The position numbers and the translations under genes were made by a program. Shown piece after piece: positions 36,139 to 45,797 of a DNA stretch of 64,000 bases. Within the stretch, counting starts at the first letter, position 1. Every line of letters begins with the position of its first letter. The notes beneath the pieces are model-generated. The model made no database searches. It was given only the letters and a program-made list of their open reading frames with translations, and was not told the DNA's origin. Source of the stretch: Salinibacter altiplanensis (GTDB taxonomy: Bacteria; Bacteroidota; Rhodothermia; Rhodothermales; Salinibacteraceae); NCBI RefSeq assembly GCF_002894645.1, contig NZ_NCQY01000030.1, positions 493,900-557,899 of the forward strand, written 5' to 3'.

Positions 36139-36183
36139 GTCGTCTTGGTGAGGCCACCACGCTTCTTCACTCACCGAGACGAC
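36139..36183 (+). promoter_or_regulatory. Expression-platform hairpin before metB
   Basis: GTCGTCTTGGTGAG (36139-36152) pairs over 14 bp (one G:U) with CTCACCGAGACGAC (36170-36183). The stem ends 7 nt before the metB ATG. The following CTTTCCT is a poor U-tract, so it may block ribosome entry rather than terminate transcription. It is the natural switching element for the aptamer upstream. Confidence 0.65.
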
Positions 36184-36190
36184 CTTTCCT

Positions 36191-37396
36191 ATGGATTTTG
36201 ACCCGGAAACGACCTTGTCCCTCGCCGGGCAGGACCTCGACGACACGTTCAACAGCGTTTTGCCCCCCCTCTACCAGTCGGCCATCTTCCAGTTCGAAGA
36301 TGTCGGCGAAACGAAGGGCTACGATTACACCCGGAGCGGCAACCCCACGCGGACGGCCCTAGAAGACACTCTGGCCGATCTCGATGGTGGGGCTGGCGCC
36401 GTGGCCTGTGCAACCGGCATGGCTGCGGTGTCGACGGTCACCTCGCTCTTCGACGCCGACGCGCACCTGATCTGTGCGCACGACTGCTATGGAGGCACGG
36501 AGCGTCTTTTTTCTCACCTCGCCGAACGGGGCACGCTTGCGGTCTCGTACGAGGATCTGTCGGACCGCAACGCACTCGCCGACGCCGTGCGGCCCGAGAC
36601 GGAGGCCCTGTGGGTGGAGACGCCCTCGAATCCCCTCCTCCGCATCGTCGATCTGGAGGCGCTGTCGGACTTTGCCGACACGCACGACCTGCTCCTCATC
36701 GTCGACAACACATTCCTCTCTCCTCTCCTCCAGCGGCCCCTCGACTACGGGGCCGACCTCGTCGTGTACTCGACGACGAAGTACCTGAATGGCCATTCGG
36801 ACGTGGTGGGCGGGGCCATCATTGCTCGCACGGAGGCCCTGGCCGACAGGGTTGACTTTACCGCCAACGCGCACGGCACCGTCGCCGCTCCGTTCGACAG
36901 CTGGCTCGTGCTGCGTGGGGCGAAGACACTGCCGGTCCGCTTGCGCCAGCACGAGACCAACGCCCGGGCCATCGCGCATTTTCTGAACGACCATCCGGCC
37001 GTTGGGCGCGTTTGCTATCCCGGCCTCTCCGGCCACCCCGGCCACGAGATCGCTCGCACTCAGCAAAACGGGTACGGCGGCATGGTCTCGTTCTTCGTCG
37101 ACCCCGAACAAGTAGACGTCAGGGCGTTTCTGGGCTCGACCGAGGTCTTCGCCCTCGCCGAGTCGCTGGGCGGCGTGGAGTCCCTCATCGAGCACCCCGC
37201 CACCATGAGCCACGCCTCGATGGCTCCGGACCAGCGCGACGAGGCCGGCATTACCGACAATCTCGTCCGCCTCTCCGTCGGCATCGAGTCAACCGACGAC
37301 CTCCGGAGGGACCTGGACCAGTCCCTCACGGCGGCAGGCCCCGAGACATCATCGACGGAGCGCCAGCATACGTCCATTCCCCCTGTGGAGGCCTAA
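36191..37396 (+). CDS. metB: Cystathionine gamma-synthase / Cys-Met metabolism PLP enzyme
   Basis: This is a 401-residue fold-type I PLP enzyme of the trans-sulfuration family. Motifs are YDYTRSGNPTR near residue 45 and ATGMAAV. The cofactor Asp is in LIVDNTFLSP, the PLP lysine is in YSTTKYLNGHSDVVGG, and SLGGVESLIEHPATMSHASM lies near the C-terminus. It is controlled by a SAM-I riboswitch, which favours a biosynthetic role (cystathionine gamma-synthase or O-acylhomoserine sulfhydrylase) over methionine gamma-lyase. Exact substrate choice within the family is not certain. The C-terminal 20 residues form a non-conserved Ser/Thr-rich tail. Confidence 0.9.
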   Translation: MDFDPETTLSLAGQDLDDTFNSVLPPLYQSAIFQFEDVGETKGYDYTRSGNPTRTALEDTLADLDGGAGAVACATGMAAVSTVTSLFDADAHLICAHDCYGGTERLFSHLAERGTLAVSYEDLSDRNALADAVRPETEALWVETPSNPLLRIVDLEALSDFADTHDLLLIVDNTFLSPLLQRPLDYGADLVVYSTTKYLNGHSDVVGGAIIARTEALADRVDFTANAHGTVAAPFDSWLVLRGAKTLPVRLRQHETNARAIAHFLNDHPAVGRVCYPGLSGHPGHEIARTQQNGYGGMVSFFVDPEQVDVRAFLGSTEVFALAESLGGVESLIEHPATMSHASMAPDQRDEAGITDNLVRLSVGIESTDDLRRDLDQSLTAAGPETSSTERQHTSIPPVEA

Positions 37397-37510
37397 GCTG
37401 CTTGGGGCTCAGGCAGGGCATTCGGTCAGTGTACGCGGTGCGGAGATCAGGAGAGACCCGTCCCCGGCGTTTCCTCCGCCCGTCACCGGCTCACCACTTC
37501 CCATTCCGGA

Positions 37511-39586
37511 CTACTCTCCATTTTCGGCAAGGTCGTCCTTCAACTCCTCGATGCTGTCTCGCAGCTCGGCGGCGCGCTCGAACTCCAGGTTTTCGGCGGC
37601 CTCTTCCATCTCCTCCTTCATCTGATCGACGAGGTCTTCCTTCTGATCCTCCGAGAGGTATTCGACGACCGGATCGGCCACCTCACTGGAGAGCTGGTCG
37701 GGGCTGCCGTAGTGGTGCCGAGAGCCGGCGTCCTCGCCCTCGCTCTTCTCGTCGGCAATCGCCGTACCCATCTTAATTTCGTCGGGCGACTTTCGGATGG
37801 GCTCCGGCGTCACGTCGTGCGTCTCATTGTATTCGAGCTGCCGCTCGCGGCGGCGCTCCGTCTCGTCGATCATCTTCTGCATGGCGTCGGTGATCTCATC
37901 CGCGTAGAGGATGACCTCGCCGTTCACGTTGCGGGCGGCGCGCCCGGCCGTCTGGATGAGCGAGGTTTCTGAGCGCAGAAAGCCCTGCTGGTCCGCATCC
38001 AGGATGGCCACGAGCGACACTTCGGGCAGGTCCAGCCCCTCCCGCAGGAGGTTCACCCCCACCAGCACGTCGTACTCTCCGAGGCGCAGTCCACGGATAA
38101 TATCAACCCGTTCGAGGGCGTCGATGTCGGAGTGCATCCAGCGGACGTCGACCCCGTAGCCGTCGAGGTAGTCGGACAAGTCCTCCGTCATCCGCTTCGT
38201 AAGGGTCGTCACGAGCACCCGCTCGTCCTTCTCGGCCCGCTTGCGGATCTCCTCCATCAGGTCGTCCACCTGGTTTCCGGTCGGGCGGACGTCGACCTGA
38301 GGATCGGGGATGCCGGTGGGGCGCACCACCTGCTCCACGAACACACCGCCACTCTGCTCCAGCTCATAGTCTGCCGGCGTGGCACTCATGTAGATGGTCT
38401 GTGGCGTCAGCTCCTCGAACTCCTCGAACGTGAGGGGGCGATTGTCGAGGGCCGACGGGAGGCGGAAGCCGTGCTCGACCAGCTTCAGCTTGCGCTGGCG
38501 ATCGCCGTTGTACATGGCCCGCACCTGCGGAATCGTGACGTGACTCTCATCCACCACCAGCAGGAAGTCGTCGGGGAAGTAGTCGAGCAGACAGTACGGA
38601 CGCTCCCCCGGCTCCCGGCCGGTCAAATGGCGCGAGTAGTTTTCAATTCCTGAGCAGTAGCCCACCTCCTGCATCATCTCAAGGTCGAACATGGTGCGCT
38701 GCTCCAAACGCTGCGCCTCCACCATCTTGCCTTCCTCTCGCAGGACCGCCAGCCGCCAGCGCAGCTCCTCCTTGATGTCTTCGATGGCCCGCTCCAGCCG
38801 ATCGTCCGGGGTGACAAAAATCTGCGCCGGGTACAGCGTAAACCGATCCACCTCTTCTAGCTCGCGCCCGCTTTCCGGCTCGAACAGGGCCAGACGGTCA
38901 ATCTCATCGCCCCAGAATTCGATACGGAGGGCCAGCTCTTCACGATAGGCCGGAAAGATATCGACCACATCGCCCCGGACCCGAAACGTACCCGGGGTGA
39001 ATTCGATGTCGTTGCGCTCGTAGAACAGATCAATGAAACGGCGCAGCAGGTCGTTGCGCTCCACCTCCAGGCCCTGCTCCAGGGGCAGGATTTCTTTCCG
39101 AAACTCCGCCGGCGACCCGAGGCCGTAGATGCAGGACACACTCGCCACCACAATTGCATCGTCCCGCCCACTGATGAGCTCAGACGTCGCCCGGAGCCGT
39201 AGCCGCTCGATGCGGTCGTTAATGGCCACGTCCTTCTCGATGTAGGTGTCGTTGGGGACGATGTACGACTCCGGCTGGTAGTAGTCGTAGTACGAGATGA
39301 AGTACTCGACGGCATTGTCGGGGAAGAACTGCTTCAGTTCCCCGTAGAGCTGGGCCGCCAGGGTTTTGTTGTGACTCATGACGAGGGTCGGCTTGTTCAC
39401 CTCCTCGATCACGTTCGCCACACTGAAGGTTTTGCCCGTCCCTGTAGCCCCGAGCAACGTCTGGTGCTCGTCGCCCCTCCGGACCCCATCCACAAGTTCA
39501 CGGATTGCCTGGGGCTGGTCGCCCATCGGCTCGAAGTCGGACTCGAGCTGAAACTGATCCGTCTGGTCGTCGAGAATCTCCGTCAT
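37511..39586 (-). CDS. uvrB: Excinuclease ABC subunit B
   Basis: This is a 691-residue UvrB from ATG 39586. Walker A GATGTGKT is at 46-53, and the damage-inserting beta-hairpin [20 protein letters not shown] follows. Helicase motifs include [17 protein letters not shown] and [40 protein letters not shown] comes next, and the C-terminal UVR coiled coil ([22 protein letters not shown]) contacts UvrC. It verifies lesions for nucleotide excision repair. The start codon overlaps the stop of a 65-codon frame (ATGA), which suggests translational coupling. Confidence 0.97.
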   Translation of the reverse strand: MTEILDDQTDQFQLESDFEPMGDQPQAIRELVDGVRRGDEHQTLLGATGTGKTFSVANVIEEVNKPTLVMSHNKTLAAQLYGELKQFFPDNAVEYFISYYDYYQPESYIVPNDTYIEKDVAINDRIERLRLRATSELISGRDDAIVVASVSCIYGLGSPAEFRKEILPLEQGLEVERNDLLRRFIDLFYERNDIEFTPGTFRVRGDVVDIFPAYREELALRIEFWGDEIDRLALFEPESGRELEEVDRFTLYPAQIFVTPDDRLERAIEDIKEELRWRLAVLREEGKMVEAQRLEQRTMFDLEMMQEVGYCSGIENYSRHLTGREPGERPYCLLDYFPDDFLLVVDESHVTIPQVRAMYNGDRQRKLKLVEHGFRLPSALDNRPLTFEEFEELTPQTIYMSATPADYELEQSGGVFVEQVVRPTGIPDPQVDVRPTGNQVDDLMEEIRKRAEKDERVLVTTLTKRMTEDLSDYLDGYGVDVRWMHSDIDALERVDIIRGLRLGEYDVLVGVNLLREGLDLPEVSLVAILDADQQGFLRSETSLIQTAGRAARNVNGEVILYADEITDAMQKMIDETERRRERQLEYNETHDVTPEPIRKSPDEIKMGTAIADEKSEGEDAGSRHHYGSPDQLSSEVADPVVEYLSEDQKEDLVDQMKEEMEEAAENLEFERAAELRDSIEELKDDLAENGE

Positions 39587-39780
39587 ATGCGCAGCGCAAT
39601 TGTGTTGAAGATCTGCCACCAGCGGGCTTGAATCTGCTCACCTTCGTTGAGTTGCGACTGATCCGTAAGAAATATCCCCGACGTCTTCCTCCAGGAGACG
39701 CCCCAACGGAGCATCGCCAACGTCCCAGGGAATTTGATGGAAGCGCCCTGCACATTCGGAAGGGCATTCGCCACGCTCAT
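39583..39780 (-). CDS. Small hypothetical protein coupled to uvrB
   Basis: This 65-codon frame (start ATG 39780) ends in a TGA that overlaps the uvrB ATG by 4 bp. The product has balanced composition ([11 protein letters not shown], then [19 protein letters not shown] and a polar C-terminus), unlike the Arg/Pro-rich shadow frames common here. No family was recognised. It may be a real leader gene coupling translation into uvrB, or simply a frame that happens to abut it. Confidence 0.4.
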   Translation of the reverse strand: MSVANALPNVQGASIKFPGTLAMLRWGVSWRKTSGIFLTDQSQLNEGEQIQARWWQIFNTIALRI

Positions 39781-39786
39781 TCCACC

Positions 39787-40059
39787 ATGCTGACCTCTAT
39801 GATATCCCCCCGCTCTGACGAGGCCTTTTCCACTTCTGATGACTCATCTTCCCCCGCGCGACTCCCCCTCGATCACTCCACATCAAACCTCGAGGAGGCA
39901 GTCGGGCAGTTCCGGGCTCGCCCCGGGGCAACACCGCGGCGGGCCCGAAGGCATCACCGGTGCGCCCTAAACGCCCTGCAGGCAGGGGCGTACGAGGCTC
40001 TCTCCAACGAGACGCGCGAACACCGCACGCGTCGGTTCCGCTCCGGCCGAAGGTCTTGA
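39787..40059 (+). CDS. Small hypothetical protein, low confidence
   Basis: This 90-codon frame from ATG 39787 is divergent from the uvrB unit. The N-terminal half is Ser/Asp-rich (SPRSDEAFSTSDDSSSP), and the C-terminal half is Arg/His-rich with an ALNALQAGAYEALSNETREH helix. It has no known family. A hairpin with a T-run lies 24 bp after the stop on the same strand, which supports a transcript ending here. It may encode a small nucleic-acid-binding protein, but this is a guess from charge. Confidence 0.4.
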   Translation: MLTSMISPRSDEAFSTSDDSSSPARLPLDHSTSNLEEAVGQFRARPGATPRRARRHHRCALNALQAGAYEALSNETREHRTRRFRSGRRS

Positions 40060-40083
40060 ATCAGGCACTGAACGGAGAAACCC

Positions 40084-40103
40084 CCCGGACACCGGGTCTT
40101 TTT
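40084..40103 (+). terminator. Short hairpin with T-run after the small plus-strand ORF
   Basis: CCCGG (40084-40088), loop ACA and CCGGG (40092-40096) are followed by TCTTTTT. It is weak in length but well placed. Confidence 0.55.
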
Positions 40104-40110
40104 CGTCTTG

Positions 40111-40140
40111 CCCATCCCCGTCCGGGGACGGACTGATGGG
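40111..40140. other. Long intergenic hairpin
   Basis: CCCATC (40111-40116) pairs with GATGGG (40135-40140) and, inside it, CCGTCC (40118-40123) pairs with GGACGG (40126-40131). It lies between convergent units (the small ORF and the VCBS lipoprotein gene) and has no T-run, so it is probably a 3'-end structure. Confidence 0.5.
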
Positions 40141-40176
40141 ACGGTGGTGATACCCGAGCACGGATTCACCACGCCG

Positions 40177-42009
40177 CTATTCAGTCGCAGACTGGGGCTG
40201 AAAGAGGACGAGCCCACCGCGTGTGCCCCCCACGACTAGGTCCGCCGCTCCCGTTCCGTCCAGGTCTCCCCATGCAGGCGTGGCGTTTCGGGGAATGCCG
40301 TTGAGGTCGACCGGCGTGGGCGCCCCAAAGTTCGGGGCATCGGCCATGCCCTTATTGCGCAGAAGAAGCAGGTCGTCGTCCGTCCCGACGAGGAGGTCCA
40401 GGCGGCCGTTGCCGGTCACGTCGTGGAGCGCAGGGGCGGCTCGTCCATCCACCTCCGCAAGCTCGGTGCCCTCCGAGGCAAAGTCTGGGGTCGTTTCCGA
40501 CCCTGCATTGCGATACAGGGTGAGGGTGCCACTCGCAGTTCCCAATACGAGGTCCAGGGCGCCGTTGCCCGTCACGTCTCCCAGGGCCGGCACTACATTG
40601 CTCCCGCCCGACAGGCCATCCAGGGCCTCGTCAACCGCCTCAAACGTACCGTCGCCCTGGTTCTCGTGGTAGGAGAGGACGCCCTGCCAGGTCCCGAGAA
40701 TGAGGTCATCAACCCCATCGCCGTTCAGGTCGCCAAGGGCCGGGGCGTAATGGTACGCGTCCGGCAAATCCAACGGCGACTCTTTCTGAAGCTGTGTCCC
40801 CTCATCGGTCGGCGTCAACGGATACACGAGGGAGGTCTCGCCCTTTTCAGGATCGATTTTGTTCGCCACGAGCACATCGGTCTGCCCGTCTCCCTGAATG
40901 TCTCCGAGGGCCACGGTACTCTCGCTTCCCACATCGAGCCCCCCGACAAATTGGCGCGTCCGCAGCTGATACCCGTCGGCCGTATGCTCGTAGAAGTAGA
41001 AGTTGTCTGCGAGGCTGCTGTTGGAATCACTTGAGCCCCCGAGAACCCCGACGAACAAGTCCGGACGTCCGTTGCCCGACCAGTCGGTAAAAGCGGGCGC
41101 GTTGTACCCGCTGGTCAAGAGCGGATTCGACGACGGAAAGCGTTCCGGCTCGCCGCTGAGAACGGGGTTTCCGCAGGCCCCCGTGTTCTCAATGAGGAGA
41201 AGCCCAGGCTCAAAAAAGTCCCCCCAGAACAGGTCGGAGTCGCCATCGTCGTCCACATCCGCAAACGTGAGGGTATTGGCCCCGTGGAGCGACGGGCCCT
41301 TCTTGCCCGTTTCGCCAACGATCTTGATCCCCTCAAATTCATCCGTCACATGGGCGAACTGGGGCATGCCCTCCGTCTCGTTGACCGACTCGTAGTGCGA
41401 AATGCTTCCATCGAGCCGCCCCAGAAAAAGGTCCAGCTGGCCGTCGCAGCCGAGGTCCGTGACGTTTGGGATGTTCTGGCGATCCGAGAAGATGGGCTTC
41501 CCCTTCACCGTCCGCAGCGTGTCGGCGTAGAGCTCAAACGTCGGCGCCGTAGCCGAGCCGACGTTCCGGTAGGCACGAAGATGGCTGTAGGGCTCTTCCG
41601 TCAACAGATCGGGCATCCCGTCCTGGTCGAGATCCGCAAACCGGTACCATTCGCCGATCTCCAGGTCCCGATAGTGGTCCGTACGCCACACGAGACGCGA
41701 CGAGTCCCCCTCGGCGACGTGCTCGAAAAACGCGAGCTGGCCGGGACGCTCCTGAACGAAAAGGTCCGAGTCCTCGTCCCCGTCGATGTCCACAAACTGC
41801 GGGCGCGGCGCGTTGAAACCGCCGTAGAACGGATTCGAAATGAGAGTGCCGTCGGCGTCGGTTACCCCGACGGACGGGTCCACCACACGCTGGTAGTCGT
41901 TCGGAAACGAGGCCGGCAAGGCATCCGAAGACACCGATTGCGAAGATCCGGCACATCCGGTCAGAAGAAGACCGACGAGGCCAACGGCAAGCGCGAGAAT
42001 GCGTGGCAT
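40177..42009 (-). CDS. Exported FG-GAP/VCBS-repeat lipoprotein
   Basis: This 610-residue protein starts at ATG 42009 with a lipoprotein signal (LLLTGC, Cys19). The mature part is built of repeated D-x-D-G-D blades: VDIDGDEDSDLF, ADLDQDGMPDLL, ADVDDDGDSDLF, GDLNGDGVDDLIL, GDVTGNGALDLVLG, HDVTGNGRLDLLVG and GDLDGTGAADLVVGG. These are calcium-binding FG-GAP/VCBS-type beta-propeller repeats, at least eight copies, probably forming one or two propellers on the cell surface. No catalytic domain. It is the last gene of a run of three exported propeller genes on this strand, 50 bp after the YncE-like gene. The function is unknown. Confidence 0.82.
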   Translation of the reverse strand: MPRILALAVGLVGLLLTGCAGSSQSVSSDALPASFPNDYQRVVDPSVGVTDADGTLISNPFYGGFNAPRPQFVDIDGDEDSDLFVQERPGQLAFFEHVAEGDSSRLVWRTDHYRDLEIGEWYRFADLDQDGMPDLLTEEPYSHLRAYRNVGSATAPTFELYADTLRTVKGKPIFSDRQNIPNVTDLGCDGQLDLFLGRLDGSISHYESVNETEGMPQFAHVTDEFEGIKIVGETGKKGPSLHGANTLTFADVDDDGDSDLFWGDFFEPGLLLIENTGACGNPVLSGEPERFPSSNPLLTSGYNAPAFTDWSGNGRPDLFVGVLGGSSDSNSSLADNFYFYEHTADGYQLRTRQFVGGLDVGSESTVALGDIQGDGQTDVLVANKIDPEKGETSLVYPLTPTDEGTQLQKESPLDLPDAYHYAPALGDLNGDGVDDLILGTWQGVLSYHENQGDGTFEAVDEALDGLSGGSNVVPALGDVTGNGALDLVLGTASGTLTLYRNAGSETTPDFASEGTELAEVDGRAAPALHDVTGNGRLDLLVGTDDDLLLLRNKGMADAPNFGAPTPVDLNGIPRNATPAWGDLDGTGAADLVVGGTRGGLVLFQPQSATE

Positions 42010-42059
42010 CAGGAAGCGCAAAACTGTCACATTAGCGGAGCAAAGGGCCCGACCGGCCA

Positions 42060-43133
42060 CTATCGGCCAACGGACTGTGCCCCGCCAAGGGTGCCGACAC
42101 CAGTGGGATAGGTCCCCACCTCGATGACCTCTACAATCTCGTTGGTGTCGGTATCAATCACCGTCACCGTTCCCGCGTCGGAATTGTCTCCACGGGGCTC
42201 GTAGGTGCCGTCCCGATTGTTGTTCGACACGAAGAGGTGCTGTCCGTCAGCTGAGAGCACCGTGCCGTGGGGCTGGGCGAGGCCATCACCGTGAATGGTG
42301 GCCTGCACCGACGCGTTGTCGACGTCGACAACGCTGATGGAGTGGGACATTTTGTTGGGCACGTAGGCCCGTCCACTCTGCCGACCGATGACGGGATGCC
42401 ACGGCTGATTTCCTACGGCGAGGGTGTCGGTCACGGACAGGGCCGGGGCCTCACTGGCGTCAAACACGAGGAGCTGCCCAGTCTTCTGCCCCCCCGCGAT
42501 GAGGGTCGACCCGTCGGCCGTCGACGCGAACTGGACGGGGGTCTGGGTCGTCCCGTCCAGACGCGTCAGTTGCGTCTCTCGCGTGTCCGTGTCGATGCCC
42601 ATCAGCTGGTTCGTGCCCAGGCTCGCAATGAAGGCATACTCGCCACTCGGCGTTACCGCCAGGGGGTGGGGACGCGGAAAGAAGGTGCCGACCCGTTCCA
42701 TAACCTCCATGTCGGACCGTTGGATCATGCCCAAGCTCTTCGGGGGATTCACCGCGCTCATCGAGCGGCCCGCATACAGCACATCCTTCGACGGGTCGAG
42801 GGCCAGAAGCCCCGGCACCTCGAAGTCATCCAGCCGACCGACAATCTCATTCTGTCGGTTCATCTTGAGGATCGCATTCGCGCCAATCAGGCTCACGTAC
42901 CAGTGACTCCCGTCCGGCTCGGCCACGACGTGGTGCGGCTTCGCGTTCTCCGAGAACCCTCGTTTTTTCAAGTCGACGGTCGTCTCGACGGCCATCGACT
43001 CCATATTGATGATCGAGACAGTGGCCTCTCCCTGGTTGCACACGTACAGCTTCGAGCTTGGAGTCTGTCCCCACGCCGGAAGCGTGGCACACAGGAGCAC
43101 ACCGGCAATCAAAGTCGAGAGGAAACGACGCAT
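42060..43133 (-). CDS. Exported YncE-like (YVTN) beta-propeller protein
   Basis: This is a 357-residue protein with a Sec signal peptide (MRRFLSTLIAGVLLCATLPAWGQ). Successive beta-propeller blades have the YVTN layout (KLYVCNQGEATVSIIN, AKPHHVVAEPDGSHWYVS, FPRPHPLAVTPSGEYAFIA, NQPWHPVIGRQSGRAYVP, AQPHGTVLSADGQHLFVSNN, GTVTVIDTDTNEIVEVIEVG). About seven blades can be counted. No heme motif, no membrane anchor and no obvious catalytic triad. Related proteins act as periplasmic scaffolds or remain unassigned. It is the middle gene of the three-propeller cluster. Confidence 0.82.
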   Translation of the reverse strand: MRRFLSTLIAGVLLCATLPAWGQTPSSKLYVCNQGEATVSIINMESMAVETTVDLKKRGFSENAKPHHVVAEPDGSHWYVSLIGANAILKMNRQNEIVGRLDDFEVPGLLALDPSKDVLYAGRSMSAVNPPKSLGMIQRSDMEVMERVGTFFPRPHPLAVTPSGEYAFIASLGTNQLMGIDTDTRETQLTRLDGTTQTPVQFASTADGSTLIAGGQKTGQLLVFDASEAPALSVTDTLAVGNQPWHPVIGRQSGRAYVPNKMSHSISVVDVDNASVQATIHGDGLAQPHGTVLSADGQHLFVSNNNRDGTYEPRGDNSDAGTVTVIDTDTNEIVEVIEVGTYPTGVGTLGGAQSVGR

Positions 43134-43216
43134 GGTCGTGCGAAGGAGATTGGTTGAGGGGAATCAGACCAGTGGAAGCACGCGGACCATGCCCTCCGCG
43201 AACATCGCTCCTCTGC

Positions 43217-45607
43217 CTAGAGCTCCTGCTGTGATTCCTCCAGCACGAACAGGCCTTCGCCGATGCTCGACACGATGATAATGCCGCTCTCGAAGTACGG
43301 GTAGTTGCTCCAGGAGCCCTGGAAGCCGGTCCCGTTTTCGTCGTAGGGCTGTGTGTCGAAGTGAGCCACCTCTTCCGGGCTCTCCCGGTCGCTAATGTCA
43401 AGGATGCGCAGTCCACTCTTGTAGTTCGACTGATACATCGTCTCGCCCTTCACGTACAGGTTGTGATCAATGGATTCCTCCGGAAGCATAAGCTGGTTGA
43501 CGAGCTTCGGGTTGTCGAGATCCTGCAGGTCCCACACCAGCGTGCGCGTCTGGCCCGCCTTGCCCTGCGCCTCATCCAGCTCATCGTTCTGGTAGAAGTA
43601 GCGCTGCTCTTCGTCGAACCAGCCCTGATGGACGTAGCCGTAGTCCGGGTACGAGGCCGTGGAGATGGCCGAGGTGCTGTCCTTGTTCGTCACATCTGCG
43701 ACGCTGATGGCCGTTTCGTTAAGCCCAACGCAGATCTCACGGCCCTGATACTCGGGATCCGGTCCCTCGTAGACGACGCACTGGGCATCGTGGCTGTAGC
43801 CGGTGCCGGAGCGGCCCGTGGACGGATCGGCGAAGCAGCCCTCGAAGGTGGGGTTGAGCGGGTCCTGAATGTTGATCATGTGGAGCCCGCCGCCGCAGGT
43901 CTTCCCTCCGCCACTGCTGCCCACGGCGTAGGCGTAGCCCGTCTGCTCATTGATGACGACGTTGTGGACACTGTTGACCTGATCGTAGAGGGCGTCGTGG
44001 TCGAAAGTCACGGGCATCTCATCGGCGCCCACGTCACGGAGGCGAGTCAGGTCGAACACCTGCATGCCGTGATCCTTGGCATTGTCCGCCACCACGAATG
44101 CGTGGTTGTCGTAGACCTTGACGTCGCGCCAGGAGTTGACACGCGCACCGTCCGTGAGCGGAAGCTCACCAATGTACTGCGGATTCGTCGGGTCACTCAC
44201 GTCGACGAAAGACGTTCCGTCGGTGCGACCCACCAGCGCGTACTCTGTGCCCGTCTCCGGGTCGGTCCAGCCCCAGATGTCATTCAGGTTGATGCCGCGT
44301 TCGCCCCCGATGGCGCGAATCGGAAGGAAAGATTTCAGGTCAACGCCCTCACAGGAGAACTGAGCGGCGTTGCCGTCTGCGCAGTCACGCTCCTCGCCCG
44401 TCATGGTACTGAGGGCCTGACCGGTCGACGGAGCGATGGGGGTTGTCTGGGTCCACTCGCCGGACGCAGTGGAGTAGAGTCCCATGGTGCCAGCCCCATG
44501 GTCGTCCCCCGGCAGCCCCGTCGCGAGCACGTCTCCGTTGCCCGCAAGCGTGGCCCCCAATCCATTTCCCGACTCCGCGCCCGGGTGCACTGTCCGCGTG
44601 GCCCCCGTCCACGAGCCATCGCTGTGTCCGTAGCGGTAGAGGGCCCCGCTCCGGTCCGACGCGCCCGGGGCCCCCACCCAGAGGTCCGTGCCGTTGTAAG
44701 CAAAGGCCGCGCCGAAGAGATGACGGGACGCACCATCAAACGGAAGGAGCCGCCCGTCCACGGACCAGCTCTCTGCCTCCGCGTCGAACGAGAGGGTGTA
44801 GGCCAGTCCGGTGGCGTCGTAGGCCCGAGGCGCTCCGACGAGCACCTGCTCTCCCACCGCCTCGATCGCCGAGCCAAACCGGGCGTTGCTGCTCAGTTCG
44901 CCGGGCGTGACCGTTTGGAGCTCCGTCCAGCCCTCAGCGTCTCGGTGAAAGGCGACGACGGCACCTCCGTTGTGCTGAGGCGCCGTGGCGAGCAGGTGGT
45001 CCCCCGTCGTGAGCAGCGCACTCGCAAATCCCGCGTCGGCCCCGACCTCTTCGCTCCGGAGGGTAGCGCCTTCCTGCCAGGTGCCATCTTGCTGCCTAAA
45101 GACGTGGACGGCCCCCGTCGTTAGGGTATCCTTCTCCATCATCGATACGGTCGAGGAGGTGCCCACGAAGAGCCGGTCGCCATCCAGCACCACACTTTGT
45201 CCAAAGTTCGAGGTGCTGTCCGACACCGTCAGGCGGGCGCTCTGAGTCCACCCGTTCGTCCCCGGTTCAAACACGTAGGCGGCATTGGCCGAGGGGGCGC
45301 CTACGACAACCTGATCGCCTGCCGCGTCAAGGGCCGAGCCGAAACTGTCTCCAACCTCACCGTCAGTGGCTTCGAAGTAGGTCGCCTCCGTCCAGTCGCT
45401 GTCGCCCTCCGCGTAGACGTACACCCGCCCAGGGGTGTGGATATTCTCAGATTCTCCGACGAAGACCTGATCGTCCTCCACGTCGAGGGCGCGGCTGAAG
45501 CCGTTCATCTGCACGGCCGAGCCGACGGGTGTCGTTTGAGCCGAAGCCGGGAGGCCCCAGGCTGCAAGACAGAGCGCAAGACTCAAAAGGAGCGATAGTC
45601 GTTTCAT
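43217..45607 (-). CDS. Exported choice-of-anchor B / FG-GAP beta-propeller protein
   Basis: This is a 796-residue protein with a Sec signal peptide (MKRLSLLLSLALCLAAWGLPASA). The N-terminal half has six FG-GAP-like blades (FGSALDAAGDQVVVGAP, FGQSVVLDGDRLFVGTS, FGSAIEAVGEQVLVGAP, FGAAFAYNGTDLWVGAPG and two weaker). The C-terminal half (about 400-796) matches the choice-of-anchor B family: NLNDIWGWTDPETGTEYALVG, SFVDVSDPTNPQYIGELP, SWRDVKVYDNHAFVVAD, HDAQCVVYEG, and LRILDISDRESPEEVAHFD. Several Cys residues suggest disulfides. First gene of the cluster. The family role is unknown. Confidence 0.82.
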   Translation of the reverse strand: MKRLSLLLSLALCLAAWGLPASAQTTPVGSAVQMNGFSRALDVEDDQVFVGESENIHTPGRVYVYAEGDSDWTEATYFEATDGEVGDSFGSALDAAGDQVVVGAPSANAAYVFEPGTNGWTQSARLTVSDSTSNFGQSVVLDGDRLFVGTSSTVSMMEKDTLTTGAVHVFRQQDGTWQEGATLRSEEVGADAGFASALLTTGDHLLATAPQHNGGAVVAFHRDAEGWTELQTVTPGELSSNARFGSAIEAVGEQVLVGAPRAYDATGLAYTLSFDAEAESWSVDGRLLPFDGASRHLFGAAFAYNGTDLWVGAPGASDRSGALYRYGHSDGSWTGATRTVHPGAESGNGLGATLAGNGDVLATGLPGDDHGAGTMGLYSTASGEWTQTTPIAPSTGQALSTMTGEERDCADGNAAQFSCEGVDLKSFLPIRAIGGERGINLNDIWGWTDPETGTEYALVGRTDGTSFVDVSDPTNPQYIGELPLTDGARVNSWRDVKVYDNHAFVVADNAKDHGMQVFDLTRLRDVGADEMPVTFDHDALYDQVNSVHNVVINEQTGYAYAVGSSGGGKTCGGGLHMINIQDPLNPTFEGCFADPSTGRSGTGYSHDAQCVVYEGPDPEYQGREICVGLNETAISVADVTNKDSTSAISTASYPDYGYVHQGWFDEEQRYFYQNDELDEAQGKAGQTRTLVWDLQDLDNPKLVNQLMLPEESIDHNLYVKGETMYQSNYKSGLRILDISDRESPEEVAHFDTQPYDENGTGFQGSWSNYPYFESGIIIVSSIGEGLFVLEESQQEL

Positions 45608-45797
45608 GAGAGCTGGGGTGCGTGTCCGCAGGGATTACGAAGCAGAGGTTAAGAGGAATGACACCCCATCATAACCATCTTTGCCGATGGGGTTTCGGAG
45701 GAGATCCTGAACGTTCTCCACACTCTCGTAACGCCGACATGCCGCGGAAATTCTTGCCACGAGCCCGTCCATCGTCCGGTGCCCGCCTGCCGGCGTG

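Noticed and set aside
35545..36252. Long N-terminal extension of rpmE to 235 codons
   Set aside because: L31 homology starts at ATG 35796, and the extension is antisense to the SAM-I riboswitch.
42060..43133. Repeated PH turns in the YncE-like protein as a NosZ-like copper site
   Set aside because: PHxxAxxPDG turns are normal in YVTN propellers; no CuA site or further His pattern supports copper.
43361..45124. 587-codon plus-strand frame over the choice-of-anchor B gene
   Set aside because: Composition typical of an antisense shadow (Val/Arg/Gly/His-rich), no recognisable family, and the opposite strand encodes a signal peptide and repeats.
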